DNA of 64,000 nt, taken from positions 1,351,001-1,415,000 of the forward strand of contig JAQFVV010000256.1 in the NCBI GenBank assembly GCA_028023455.1. Direction: 5' to 3'. Of this stretch, positions 47,766 through 59,835 are shown piece after piece. The notes beneath the pieces are model-generated. The model was not told the DNA's origin and did not search any database. It saw only the letters and a program-made list of their open reading frames with translations. Numbering within the stretch: the first letter of the stretch is position 1; each line of letters begins with the position of its first letter. Origin of the DNA: Epiperipatus broadwayi. Its lineage: Eukaryota; Onychophora; Udeonychophora; Euonychophora; Peripatidae. The translations under genes and the position numbers were made by a program.

Positions 47766-50700
47766 ATATATATATTGTAATACAAAAATTTTAATGGATT
47801 TTTCTGATGAAAATCTTGAATATATGGAGTTGCTCTAAGTTAAGTGTTTTCTAATTAAGTTGATTTAAATGGATACCTCTACACATTCAAGATTTTCATA
47901 TATATATTTGGACAGGGGCCAAGTTTAAACACTGTTTCAAGTTAAAAAGGAACTTTAAATAGTCAAGTACAGTAACATACCTTTTAACGCATGTATTAAA
48001 ATATAAAAATAAATTTAACAGTAACAAACTATTATAAACAGTCTTTAAATCTGCAGAAGTACTTTCAGTTAATTTCTTAACCCTCCTGCAATGCAGCAAA
48101 ACTTTCACACATTTGAGCATTTTTTGATGTTTTTTTTGTCTCACACATCATAAAATATATGATAAAATGATTATTACTTATCAGAAAATAATAAATTGAC
48201 TTTATTTGATAGATATTTTTGTTTACTACTGAAATAAATTTTAAATGTTCACATTTTGTTTCTGTAAATATTAAAAAAATGAGATCACAATCAAAACAAA
48301 GACTTTACATGTCATCATTTCTAGAAAGATTATTTTCAGTTTATAAAATCAATGAAATATTTTTTAATTATTATTTTTAAACATCTCTTATATCTAACAA
48401 ATTATGCTTTAAAAGTTTAAATTTTTTGAATATTTATTGCAAAATTGTGATATTTTCATACTTGTAAATATAAAGTAGATTATTTATGAGCAACTAATCT
48501 TGTAAATTGCTTCAGGCCATATTTACATTAGCTGCTAATATAACATTATATTTTTGAAAATAAAATATTGCAGGTCAAAATAAGTTATTGATAATTTATA
48601 TTTCTTGATATCTAATAAATATAGTGCAAATTATTTTTTTAAAAATATCTAAAACTGTAATAAATTCACAAATAAACCCATCTTTACATCATTGGAAACT
48701 ACAATGTCATAAAACACTGAACATTTTGCAGCCTTAGCAACAGACAATGGTCAAATATGTCAGGGTGGAGCTTATGTCTATTGTAAGAGCGGCAATTTTG
48801 AATTTACCACTTTTTAGCACAAAATTTTCAGCAAAAAATTTATTATAATAAAATATACCATTTTAATGTATAATACTTATGAAAAAATTCACCAGAGGGA
48901 AATTGGTCAAAAAAACAAAATAATTCACTAGAAAGAGATGAAAGGTTAAACCTGCCTCAACTGCCATTTAATTAAAAAAACAAAGCAGAAGCAAGCATCA
49001 TCAATTCAAATCCAATGAATCCCATATTTTAATGTTATCAGCTTGTCTATTTATCAAATACATTTTATTCCTATTTATAAAAATTGCCTCCTTAATAAAA
49101 TACTGTATGGAAAGTTTTTGTTGTAATAACAATTATAAACAAGCATAAGAAATGGTGATCATGTGATGTTTATTGGCTTAATATCCCATATCCTGATCCC
49201 ATAAAAAATGGCCACTAAATATCCCAATTAATATGAATGATTTTCATATTATATACATTTTTATATGTATCACAGTACTCATTTACTTTTTTTTATTTCT
49301 TATTTAATGCCATGATGGTTTGAAAGACCCCCCTGTTATGTACAATGTGTGTGTGATGAAGGAGAATTATAAGTCCATGACATAAATAATTAAAAAGATA
49401 TGCAAAATCAAATATTAAAAAAATCAACAATTAACACAAACTTTGTAATAAACAAATAAAGAAAGTGTATATGTTGTACATATATGACTGTTCAATTTAT
49501 ATATGTATTAGGTAATGTCTTACCTTTCCATTTATAGTGATTGGACTATTTTGTAATCATGAGCATACCTCATAGATTTTGTCTATCCAAGGCAATATTA
49601 TGAATGAATAAATTTCTTTTTATTTTTTACTTCACAAATCTTAAATTAAAGCTATTCAAATCTATATTAAAATAAAGAAAATAAAATTATGATATATAGA
49701 ATACAAACAAAGAAATTTTATTTATAGTTCATGATATAATGGGCCGATCATTGTCACAAGAAAGGGGGAGTGCATTTAACCATGATTGGACTCAGGGTCT
49801 TTGGGTAGAATGCTGATAATGGTGTGATGAAATGCTTAGCCTATGATCACATCTACCTTCAATGGACTAGCTCAGTATTTACCATTAAATTAAGATATAA
49901 TTTGGACTAGTTCATCTGCATCTCACCCCCCTTCTGGCTGCATTATGCCTCATTATTAGAACTCAGGGAGAATTCACACCCAACTCTCCTCAGGGATGGG
50001 CTTACTCTGGTTAACAACTACTGTGCCTCTATATAAGTGAGAATCAATTAATGCACTCTCCCAGATTATTTCTATAATCAGTATGCATATAAGGAGAGAT
50101 GTGTGGGTATTAACATTCAGCATATATATGTGGTGATGTGAATGCATGATGATGATGACAAGGCAGAGATCAAATTGATTGAAATAACTTAACATTTATT
50201 AAATAATAAATCTAATTTAACAATATTAACATATATAATCACAGGAATCAAGGATGGCTTTCTATCACTTCAAGAGTTAAATACAATGGATACCCTAATT
50301 CCAAATTTTGTGATAGAAGTCCATATCCTGGTAATCTTTATTTACAAAGTTTAACATTATATAAAAAAAATATTTTAGAAGATTGTGAATCTGACTTACT
50401 AATTATTTTATTTACAGTCACATCATAGAGTAATACTTGCTGTCTAATTCATGATGATTATGATCATCCTTGAAGAACAAGACTCCTCTATACTTATGTG
50501 TAATTCCTCAATGTTGATAGGAAAGATCATCCACTCAAGAAATGTTGATAGGAAAGATCATCTACTCAAGAAAGTTAATCATATATACAGAAAAACAAAT
50601 ATATAATGAATTTTAGTAAAACATTTAACAAATAAGAAAAACTATTGTGTCACTATGATATGCTCTTAATGTAAAACATCAAAATTTTACCTTATTTCAC

Positions 50701-52671
50701 ATTCAAGCGGGTGATGGTGGAGGAGTATGTAGACCTAAATTTTATTTAATACCATAAAACATTTACTCAATTTAACTCTTTCCCCCTTTATCCTTAAAAT
50801 AAACTCTTCCATTTTCTGAAGCACAAGCTTCTAAACATGAAAAGGAAAAGAAAAAAATGTAAAAATAAAAGTAAAATGATAAGTAACAAATTAAAAAAAT
50901 AATAATACAAATTAGTTGGATTAATAAAATAAATTCCTGAGTCTTGGCGAGCACTGTCCATAATGTTCAAGGTCTCTTACTCCTGGTGATTGATGCCCTC
51001 AGGCAGTGTACTATACATAGTTTTTAGTTGACACATTCTTTCCAGGATTGTAGATCATCAGCACTATCCAGTGGTTTACTTAGAAGAAGATGCCAAATAT
51101 CCACTGAAGATCTTCATTCTTGACCAGTGTTTAATAAGATAGGCATCTCACATGTCATAACACTTCTATGGGCATGAAAAACTGGCATTCAGCCTCTGAA
51201 AGCATAGTTTTTTTAGCCAGACCACACTATAATACCCTCATTAGTATATGTAATTTTTATATGGTTATTTCTTGCATAGAAGTGGTATAATAAAAAACTA
51301 TTCTTGACAATTGTTAGCTGTTGTTTATTTCTTTTCTCACAATGATTTCATTCAAACTTTGAGTTCTTTATAATTAGTTTAAATTGCTTGGTTGTCATTT
51401 ATAACTTAGGCATATTTATGTTTTGAATTATATTGGTGGACAGAACAAATTCTTTTTTAATCTTGTGTGATTGGAATTCATTCTAGAATTGAACATATAC
51501 ATCCATCTTGTTTAGTTCTAAAAATGCAGCTATCAAGATGTTGACTTTCTCATGCAATCTTCACAATTATAAGATGAAAGTGGTATATATGCCATTTGTT
51601 TTGTTTTAATTGTGATAGGATCATGCAATAGCTTTCATTTCCCATGCTTGCAATATTTGTTTATTGTTGTGTAACATACATAGATGTAACTTTATTAACA
51701 TAAATATCATAATTAGCTTTTCATTTTCAAGCTTGGTTGTTTAGCAACATGCTTGCTATTAGGTCATCATCTTTTATCATTGTTCATGTCATAATATTGG
51801 TTAGTTAAGGATACTTGTGGTTAGTCATATTATATATATATGAGTGTATTTATTTTCTTAATGTAAAAATCTAAAACTTTATCTTTTTTATTTAAAAATA
51901 ATAATTTGCTTATCACAATGTTTTGCATATTTATGTGGGCTTGACAAAGAATAATTATTTGATAATTACTTGGTTAGAGTTAGTATGGTGTAGATTAGTG
52001 CAGGTGGGCAGTTGGTTATGTCACTCTTACAACTTGTACACTGTTCTAATGGCTTGTTCACATAGTCTGTGGTAGTTCTTTTATACATAGCTGAGAATTT
52101 AAACATCTGCTGGATAGCCTGACTTTATTAGCCTTCGAACTGGAGTTTTGAAATGAAGAATAAAAAAAATTCATAACGCATCGGTGCTATGTTTATCAAT
52201 CCAGGCATGAAGAGATAGAATAGTCCCATATCAATTTTGATGATGGTCCCATGATCCAACAATGAGCTTCCTTCCACAACATTCTCCTTGCACTTAGCAC
52301 TGCATATTTACTTTTGTTATTACTATATTTGTTTTTATAGTTTAAGTTGATTGGAGCAACATCAATATTTTTCCTTCTATTGCATATTTTTATATTTAGG
52401 TGTGGAAATCTATAGCAGGTAATCAATGGTGGTTTTAGGGACTTGAATACTTTCTTTTGTTTGCAACTTATTAATTTTCAAATTCTTTATTTACCTGTTT
52501 TTTATGAGCTGAATGTTTTTCCTCACTTTCTAAAATTCTTGTAAAAGATGGGTCAATACTGTCCTTCAAACTTTCCTTTCAACTCCTTTGCATTTTAAAT
52601 AATGGTAGATTTCCCCACAGATAAATTTTTTTTTTCCTTGAACAAAAAAATTTGTTATATATATTATATTA
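47766..52671. other. Long gene-free stretch
   Basis: No convincing element over almost 5 kb apart from the duplication at 50511-50572. Part around 49740-50170 has mixed composition and possible repeat character (CATGATGATGATGAC end) but no partner in the window. The frame at 52196-52426 (minus) could be a polymerase C-terminus relic but is not supported. Confidence 0.4.
50511..50572. repeat. 31-bp tandem duplication
   Basis: Two adjacent copies of ATGTTGATAGGAAAGATCAT plus CCACTCAAGAA or CTACTCAAGAA, differing at one base. Confidence 0.9.
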
Positions 52672-53960
52672 ATAATATTTCTGTAGTATATAACATTCAC
52701 TACACCAGTCTCACACAAGGTAGGGACTGTTTTCTATCTGCTTTTAACACATTGTGGCATATGAACAAAACATTTGAAAAAGATTTATAAATCCCAATAT
52801 GGCCCAGACCATAGTCACTTACATATATCTTTATCATTGTTCAGTATTTATATAGATAGCAAACTACTATGGTTTCATTGATGTGGCAATGTCAAATATA
52901 CTGCCCTCACAATGTTGACACAAATCACTCAATTAAAGTGTGTTAATAAATTTTTTATTAGTCATTTATTAGACTAGAGATTATTCAATAATGAATAATA
53001 TTTCCATAGTGTAACTTTCTCTACACCACTCTCATACAAGGTAGAGACTGATTTCTATTTAACACCTTGTGGAGGATATAATCATAAACAGTGACCAAAG
53101 GCATGTGAAAAAAAATTTGTGATTCTTCAAGATGCACTTTTATTGCTGAACCAACATCTTACATATATCTTTATTAAATTACTACAGTTTAATTGATAAG
53201 TGTCATGTGTGCTGCCCTCACAACTTTGACACAAATCACTTAATGAAAGAATATTAATAATTTTTATTAGTCATTTATTAGATAAGAGATTATGTAATAA
53301 TAGAATAATATTTCTGTAACTTTCATTACACCATTCTCACACTAGGTAGGAGTTAGTTTCTATCCACTTTTAACAACTTGTGGAGGGACGTAATTATAAA
53401 CATATGATCAAAGGCATGTCAAATATTTGTGATCCACAAGTTGTACATTTTGTACTGAACCAGCACTCATGAATGTTAAATATGAATAGAAACTAGTCTC
53501 TACATTTTATGAGAATGGTATAGTGAGAGTTACATTACAGAAATATTATTAATTGTTGGATAATTTCTAGTCTAATGAATGACTAATAAAAATTATTAAT
53601 ATACTTTCATTAAGTGATTTATGTCAAAATTGTGAGAGCAGCACATTTGACACATCAATTAAACTATAGTAATTTACTATGTAAATACTGAACAATGATA
53701 AAGATATAAGAAATTGTGATCTGAGCCAACTGATAAATGCTGGTTCAGCATGAAATGTGCATCCTGGGGATCAATTTTTTTTCACTTATGTTTTTGATCA
53801 TATATTTATGACTACATCTCTCCACAAGGTTTTAAAAGTGGATAGAAATTAGTTCTTATTTTGCATGAGAGTGGTGTAGTGCAAGTTAGACTATAGAAAT
53901 ATTATTCATAATTGGATAATCCCTAATCATGACTAATAAAAAATTATCCATAAGATTTAT
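52672..53960. repeat. ~310-bp satellite-like array, three direct and two inverted units
   Basis: Direct units start at about 52672, 52998 and 53306 with AATAATATTTC(T/C)(G/A)TA. They share TACACCA(C/G)TCTCA(C/T)AC, GTAGG(G)ACT, TTTTAACA, TGCCCTCACAA, TTGACACAAATCACT and ATTAGTCATTTATTAGA. From about 53480 the same blocks appear in reverse complement (AGAAACTAGTCTCTAC; TCTAGTCTAATGAATGACTAATAA; AGTGATTTATGTCAAAAT), with a further partial inverted unit at 53830-53960. Each unit carries an inverted scrap of SINE-like family A (GTACTGAACCAGCA). Confidence 0.8.
53715..53820 (+). repeat. SINE-like repeat family A, copy 5 (fragment)
   Basis: GAGCCAACTGATAAATGCTG, GGTTCAGCATGAAATGTGCA and GGGGATCA...TTTTTCACTTATG follow the family order. 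It lies between the inverted units of the satellite array. Confidence 0.65.
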
Positions 53961-53970
53961 TGATGTAGGT

Positions 53971-54216
53971 AGTTAAAAATGAGAAACTTTTTTCTTCCAT
54001 GATATACAAACTGAACTTGTGTAAATAATTTGTCAATTTAAAAATCAGGCTATAATAAATTATATCCCTAGTTTAGGTATCATTAATAAAAGAGGGTTCA
54101 CTTACAGAATATATTTTAAGCATAGGTGGATCACCTATGCTTTTAAAACATTTATGGAGATAATGCATGTTAATTTTATAGTACAAGTGTGAAGACCTGT
54201 TTTCTTCCACAATATG
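53971..54216. repeat. Dispersed repeat, copy 1 (partner at 63281)
   Basis: Shares AGTTAAAAATGAGAAA, GATATA(C/T)A(A/T)ACTGAACTTGTG, AATTTAAAA(A/G)TCAGGCT, and at the end ACAAGTGTGAAG...TTTCCTTCCACAATAT with 63281-63444. The central part here is about 80 bp longer and holds a 25-bp palindrome. Confidence 0.75.
54118..54142. repeat. Perfect hairpin AAGCATAGGTG-GAT-CACCTATGCTT
   Basis: 11-bp perfect arms with a 3-bp centre. Present only in the longer copy of the dispersed repeat and absent at 63281-63444. Confidence 0.85.
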
Positions 54217-55049
54217 ATATATATATATGTGGAATGGAATCATCTACACAGATAAATAAAATAAGTAAATTATTTCAGTCTAGAGGAAAATGATTACCAA
54301 CAGGTGATCTTGTACCTGGTGGAGTGACTATAAAATAAAAATTTTACCCTAATTTAATAATAGCTATGGATGCTCAGCAGACTATAGCCTACATCATGTA
54401 CAAGCCTTTATGCAAATTCAGCCATATTTTGTGATCATCATTCTCTCCATATTTATAAAATATTCTAATCAAATATGAAAATAATATATTTGTAAGTCAG
54501 ATAAAAAAATTTATGAGAAACAAATTTTTAACCATAATAAATTTATTTGCTAGACAACAATAGAATATAAATAGTATATCTTTTATATTTACATAATTAA
54601 CACAATAAAATATGGAATATACATGACAGAAAGTATTTTCAATTTAATATTCTATTATATCTAAATTTATATCTAACATTGGAAAATCATCAATATTTCA
54701 ATTTTTACTTATAGAAAATGAGTATTTTGGAAAAACATTTCTTTTGGTATTGTTATTTAAATTATTATTTATTTAAAAATGTCATTTGAATAGTTCTCAC
54801 CAAATTTATCTTATTTTTGTTTGCTGTTGAGACCAACACTTAGATAGTAATACCAATTTAAAATTGAGATCCCTTGCCATAACTAATATATTTTCATTAG
54901 CCTTAGTTCCATAAAAAAAAAAAAAACCACATTTCAGAAAGAGGAATAACACTGAAACTCAATTTTTACCCTGCCTTTATAAATATATAAGAATCCAATC
55001 ACTTTCATATTCTAATTTTATAAGCAGTACAAAGAAGAATTGATTTCTT
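54217..55049. other. Gene-free stretch
   Basis: AT-rich, no element recognised. Confidence 0.5.
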
Positions 55050-55255
55050 TTTTTTTTCTTTGTCTGCATTAAAATACCATAGCAACCATTGGAATGTTTG
55101 AACTCTGCATGTTTTATTAATTCTTTCAACTTTATTGAGGAAATATACAATGGTTACATTGGTTTTACATATTGTTACTATGGATTATACAGGTTATTAC
55201 AATGATTTATATGCATGTGTTATAAAGTTCTGTGGTGTTGTGTTCAGGAGTAATC

Positions 55256-56392
55256 TTAGAGCATTTCTTTACTGGGTAGATCAACTAGGGCCCATGTGTT
55301 TTCTGCAATGTTAAAGTAGGCTGTGGAAAAGTCTGTTTTGCTAATTTTATTCAGCATTTGATATACAGCTGTCTCAATGTTCGGGTATTCAGACTTGCTT
55401 ATGACCAGCTTACACCGAAGTGACCAGATTGTAAAGTTCACAAATGTTGCCAGTCTAAGCTGTGCATAAGTTCCTTGATCTATCACATTGGTCAGAGACA
55501 ATGAGTTGTGGGTTTTGTTCTTGAATCGGTTCTGTAATGTTGATTGGAGTTTTTGTAGACATGGGCAGTTTGTTAGCATGTGGTTGGTCGTTTCATCTTC
55601 TCTCTGGCAGAGTAAGCATGTGCTTGCTAGATTTTTGAAGCCTCTCTTATAGTAGAGAAAGGCATTTGTGGGAAGGGCTTCCAGATTTACTTCAATGAGG
55701 AAGTCAACATACTTTGGGGGAAGGTACCAGTGTTTTGTTAGTTTGATGAGTCTTTGGTTGGAAATATGGAGGTAGGCAGAGATAGTGAAACTCTTGTGGT
55801 GTGTAATATTGAAGATCTCCCAATATGTGAGTTTGCATGTGAATAGGCTTGCATTGGCTGAAAGTTGGTTCAGGATTAGAGTCACTGATTGTCGAAGCCA
55901 GTTGTTTTGTTTAGAGGGTGGTGGCCTATCTGTGGGCTTGACAGGTAGTGGGCATTCAATGGTATCATTGTCCTTAAAAAGTCTGTGAAGCACATTGTGG
56001 GTTCTTTGTAGGTTGATTGTTTCAATGAAGTGGAGTGAGAGACCATTCTCTCTCCTGGTGTGATTCATTGTCTTGATACTGATGGCTGAGACTTTTCCTT
56101 CCCAGCAAAGTTTGGCACATGCAGAGTTTATTTTATTTATGAATCCTTTGGTGGGGTTGAATCCAGTAAGGTAGAATGTTATTTTGGGAAGCAGGATGGC
56201 ATTTAGTAATGCGACCTTTTCAAAGAGGGACAAGTAAATTTTTGATATTGATGCTATTGAGGTTTGTGTTTTTTTCAGCAGTGGATTTCCTGTCTCATGA
56301 ATGAGTAGGACTTTGCTACAGGGAATCCCAAGAACTTCTGTGGTTGGGCATTGAACATGGCTGGAATTTGTTTTCCTGTGAGTAATGACCAT
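55256..56392 (-). pseudogene. LINE B polymerase C-terminal domain with CCHC-type zinc motif
   Basis: A 378-residue open segment covering the thumb and C-terminus. SKIYLSLFEKVALLNAILLPKITFYL is the post-catalytic helical region, and CLLCQREDETTNHMLTNC (residues 259-276) is a CX2CX8HX4C motif with the same spacing as in LINE A. It joins the catalytic-box frame near 56300-56390 through a frameshift. The segment is long and clean, so the insertion is not ancient. The relic at 1.2-2.5 kb is a second, older copy of the same region. Confidence 0.85.
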
Positions 56393-57626
56393 ATTGCTGA
56401 CTTCTTGCTGTTGAATGTGAGGCCATGCATTGTTGTGTAACTGTAAAGTATGTTTACTAGATTGTTAAGGTGATTGATGGAGGGAAGAAAGATGACAACA
56501 TCGTCCATGTAGAAAATGTGATTTATGTTTTCATTGATGTAATCTACTTGGATGCCTGGAAGTGTGTTTCTATTTGGAGTAGGAGAGGGTTTATGTAAGC
56601 TGTGAATAACAGTGTGCTTAGTGGGGATCCCTGTGGGATGGATAAACTTGGTTTGAATCCTGGAGCTATGCATCCATCTAGCATGAGGAAAATTTCCCAG
56701 TTGTTTAAAAGGTTCTCTATGATTTGTAGAAGAGGTTGAGGTACTTGGCATTGTTCAAGTGTTTTAATTATCACATCAATGTGTACCGAGTCGAATGCCC
56801 CTGAGATGTTGAGTTGAATGGCAACTGGTTTGGACTTTCTTTTTGTGTGCACTTGGTCTATTACTAGACGGAAGCGGCTTATTGCATCTGATGTGGCTGC
56901 ACCCTTCTTGGCGAACTGGTATTTTGAGATGTGCTTGAGGACATTGTCTTGCATCTTGTCTTTGATTATAGACTCAATTATCTTGATCATGAGTGGGATC
57001 ATTGAGATGGGCCTTAGGTTTTGTAGTTCAGTTGTGGCATCACTCTTTTTAAGTACTGGCACCATTGCAATGGGGTATAGAAAATCAAGATGGCAAGTTC
57101 CACTGCTGAGTAGATCAATCATTTCCTTGATGATTGGGATGGTGTATTTGTTCAGGTGGAGTAGAATAAACTTCGAGATGCCATGTAGGCCAGGATATAT
57201 TTTGTCTGGCATCGCATTTAATTTTTTTTGGATTGTAGCATGGGTAATGTCATGAGAGTTGTCTGGATTTATTTTGAAAGTTCTTCTGTCACTGGGTGTG
57301 ATGTGGTTTTGAAACTTTTTTTTGAAATGTTCTTGGGGTTTACCTAGCATTGCAGGGCCAATGTATTGTTTACCATCAATGGTGATGTCACTTGGGCCTT
57401 TTCTATTCTTTCCTGATCCCAAGGCCCATCTGATGTATCCTCTCGTCCAGCAGTGTTGATGTACTAGGTAGCTCCGGGCCCTTTTTGTTGCTATGTGTTC
57501 TGCTAGAATTTTTTGGGCGGTCCTATATTTAGTCTTTAGTTGTAAGATTGTTTCTATGTTTTGTCCTTCCAGTGTTAGGTGCTTAAGGGTGTCTGCAATG
57601 TTGTCTAAGCTGTTTAAAAGTTTCAT
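56393..57626 (-). pseudogene. LINE B reverse transcriptase domain (frameshifted)
   Basis: A 360-residue open segment (56544-57626) with LQNLRPISMIPLMIKIIES (fingers), SKYQFAKKGAATSDAI, QLNISGAFDSVH (first catalytic Asp) and SIPQGSPLSTLLFTAYINP. A 1-nt shift near 56560 moves reading to 56275-56751, where YMDDVVIFLPS (56500-56511 for YMDD) is the intact catalytic box. All catalytic residues survive but in two frames. The role in the family is target-primed reverse transcription of the element RNA. Confidence 0.88.
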
Positions 57627-58242
57627 GGGTCCTGGTCTTTGGAAGGAATAGGTGGTTATTAGTTTGTAGCATTTTTGTGAATAGAGGCCATGCCTCTGTG
57701 ATTGGCCTGGAGAGTATGATTGTTTGATGGAATTGTATGTAGGCTTCTGAGAACAGGTAGGCTGGTGTAGTCTCCCTGGTTATGAGTCTTATTGTTCTCT
57801 GGTAGTTGTTTGGGTCTGGAGAGCTGGAGGAAAACTGGAGTTTTATCTCTTGTAACAGGTGGTCTGAAAAAACCACTGGCCAGAGTCTGGCTTGAGTGGT
57901 AGGCAGTAAGTTTGGTGATAAAAACATCCAAGTCGATGAGGGACTTATATTTAGTTGCATAGAATGAAAATTCTGTCTCAGGGAGCAGGTTTCGTACACT
58001 CATTAGCTTTAGACTGATCAATGGAAGGTAATCAGACTGGAAGGTTTCATAGGAGTGGTTGAAGTCTCCTATCAGGATGGAAGGGAATGGGTTGGTTCAA
58101 AGTGTCACATTTATTGTGTGAATAATTCTGTGGATGTTGTCAGGAGCCTTTGTCATGTATATGTTGCATAAGTTGATGGTACAATTGTTGTTGAAGGGTG
58201 GGTGGGGGGGAGGGAGGGTTATAGGGGGGGGTGGATTTTTTT
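57627..58242 (-). pseudogene. LINE B linker between endonuclease and reverse transcriptase
   Basis: Two overlapping open frames (57583-57999 and 57659-58021) each look protein-like over part of their length: one in the region of LLPETEFSFYATKYKSLIDL, the other in LRQHCRHP and the upstream helix. A frameshift inside the overlap is therefore likely. No catalytic motif is expected here. Confidence 0.6.
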
Positions 58243-58374
58243 TCAGGGGGGGGGGGGGGGGGGGGTGTTGGAAAGGGTAAATTTTTTTTTGGGAATAATT
58301 CTGCGGATGTTGTCAGAAGCCTTTGTCATGTATATGTTGCATAAGTTGATGGTACAATTGTTGTATTGAAGGAT
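58117..58374. repeat. ~82-bp duplication separated by a poly-G/poly-T-rich insert
   Basis: 58117-58197 and 58293-58374 are near-identical (AATAATTCTG(T/C)GGATGTTGTCAG, CATGTATATGTTGCATAAGT). Between them, 58198-58292 is anomalous: G-runs, including 20 consecutive G at 58246-58265, and T-runs with little other content. It falls in the endonuclease coding region and destroys it. Possibly a sequencing or assembly artefact. Confidence 0.85.
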
Positions 58375-58775
58375 GGCTATGAGACAGTGGTTGTCTATGT
58401 ATAGTATTTTGAAGAAAGTTATGGGAGATAATTTGTTAATTAGTATGGCCACTCCGGATCCTGGTGTTTGGGCTATGGAGTAGTGAAAGTAGCCCAGTGA
58501 ATTTAGTTTCATGATGTGTGGGCCAGACTATGTGTAGTTTTGTTTCAGAGAGACAAAGGATATCTGGTTGATGTTTAATAAACCATCTGTGAAGTGCTTC
58601 AACTCTTTTTTTGGAGTTTAAGCCTTTGATATTTACTGCTGTGATTGTAATAGTCATGATGTGGTATTTTAGGTGAAGGTATCTTCTGGGAAGGTGTCTT
58701 CTGGTAGGGGTTTTTCTGAGGGGTTGTTTCTGACTCAGGAAATGAGATAAGGAGTATTTCATTTTCTGTGGTTGT
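58243..58775 (-). pseudogene. LINE B AP-type endonuclease, N-terminal part
   Basis: Starts near 58660 with TITITAVNIKGLNSKKRVEAL (Asn motif NIKGL) and continues to PDILCLSETKL (catalytic Glu). A shift to the 58243-58512 frame follows, giving LNSLGYFHYSIAQTPGSGVAILI and YNNCTINLCNIYMT. The later GD.N, and SDH motifs are lost or out of frame near the G-rich insert and 58021-58110 (a DFN-like stretch is visible at 58060). Nicks target DNA in intact relatives; broken here. Confidence 0.75.
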
Positions 58776-58953
58776 CAGCATGGGATCTTCATTTGGTCTG
58801 AGAATTGGTAGTCTCTTCTTCTGTGGTTGTCAGCATAGGGTCTTCAGGTGGTCTGACCTTTGGTAGAGTCTCATCTTTGGTGGTTGTCAGCATAGTGTTT
58901 CCAGATTGTCTGAATTTTGATAGAGTCTCATCTTCCCTTGATTGAATTTCTCA

Positions 58954-59745
58954 TCATTTTTTGTCTGATGGTTTATGTGATTCCTGTGATCTGGTTGTTT
59001 TTGTTCTGAGGGCCGCTTGGGCTGGGTCTGAGGTACTGGAGTCATCAGTTGATTTTTCTTGTGTGCTAGAATTATTATGTCTTGATCTTTTGCGGTTGTG
59101 ACATTTGGAGGGTTTAGTAAATGTTTTGGTGGTTCCATCATCTTCTGATTCGATCATGGTTTCTGAAGATGACCATGTTTCTGATGATGACTGTGATCTA
59201 GTGAGCTTTGAGTCCTCTGCCAGTCTGTGGTGGATTAGGGATTCGCCAGTATCTGGGATGCTTGTGTAGCTATGGTTTGTTCCCATTGGAGTGGATATGG
59301 AATGATGTGTGTTTTCAGTTTCTGTTTGTGGTTTTGTGTAGGTATTAATTGGGTGTGTAGAATCAGTGGGGTCTTCAATGGTGCTGTTGTGATTTTTTGG
59401 ATATGCCTGACTGCTTACATCGCTTGTATTGAGGGGACACACCTTCATTATGTGTCCTCTGTTCCGACAGTTGAAGCACATTGGGGGTATACCCCGAAAG
59501 CTCATAAGGATTGTAGCCTTGTTGTTGCTGACTGTTTCTGGTAGTGTAAGTGGCTGGATTTCTGTCTTGAGGACTAGACGGAAGACTGCAGTGTTGGTAA
59601 ATACCATTGTTTCTGCTCTTGATTCTTGGATGTATTTAAAGCCTTCAACTGTACCATAATTGGCAAGGGCCTGTTGTAAGTGGGATTCTTCAAAGTTGAT
59701 AGTACAGTTACTCACTCTGCCCTGAAAAATCTGTGGTTTGTTCAT
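58954..59745 (-). pseudogene. LINE B ORF1 C-terminal part with CCHC zinc knuckle
   Basis: A 263-residue open segment. An RNA-binding-like first half (SNCTINFEESHLQQALANYG, GTVEGFKYIQ) is followed by CFNCRNRGHIMKVC at residues 90-103, a canonical CX2CX4HX4C knuckle, and then a Ser/Thr/Pro-rich charged tail. This matches the gag-like ORF1 of Tx1-type elements, which coats the RNA. Its N-terminal half is separated by the 552-bp hammerhead insertion. After that is skipped, one extra A near 59757 is the only further break at the join. Confidence 0.8.
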
Positions 59746-59776
59746 GTTAATGTGAACCAGGTATTTTGTTGTCTAA

Positions 59777-59789
59777 CTGTTTGAATTTA
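59777..59789. repeat. 13-bp direct repeat, left flank of the hammerhead element
   Basis: CTGTTTGAATTTA, repeated exactly at 60342-60354. Up to 6 bp (CTGTTT) may be microhomology with the element end, so the true target duplication is 7-13 bp. Confidence 0.8.
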
Positions 59790-59835
59790 AGCATCACATG
59801 ATCACATTTCCTATACTAGCACATTAATTGTTGAT

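Noticed and set aside
52196-52426. Reverse transcriptase C-terminal relic (LSARRMLWKEAHCWIMGPSS) on the minus strand
   Set aside because: Weak resemblance to L1/Tx1 polymerase C-termini, but no upstream polymerase blocks or zinc motif were found, so not listed.
53483-53498. Further hammerhead copy at GAAACTAGTC
   Set aside because: The string matches the second core box, but no CTGATGA box precedes it. It is part of the inverted satellite unit (a complement of GACTAGTTTC).
56818-57255. Plus-strand frames opposite LINE B
   Set aside because: Shadow frames; the minus strand carries the reverse transcriptase blocks.
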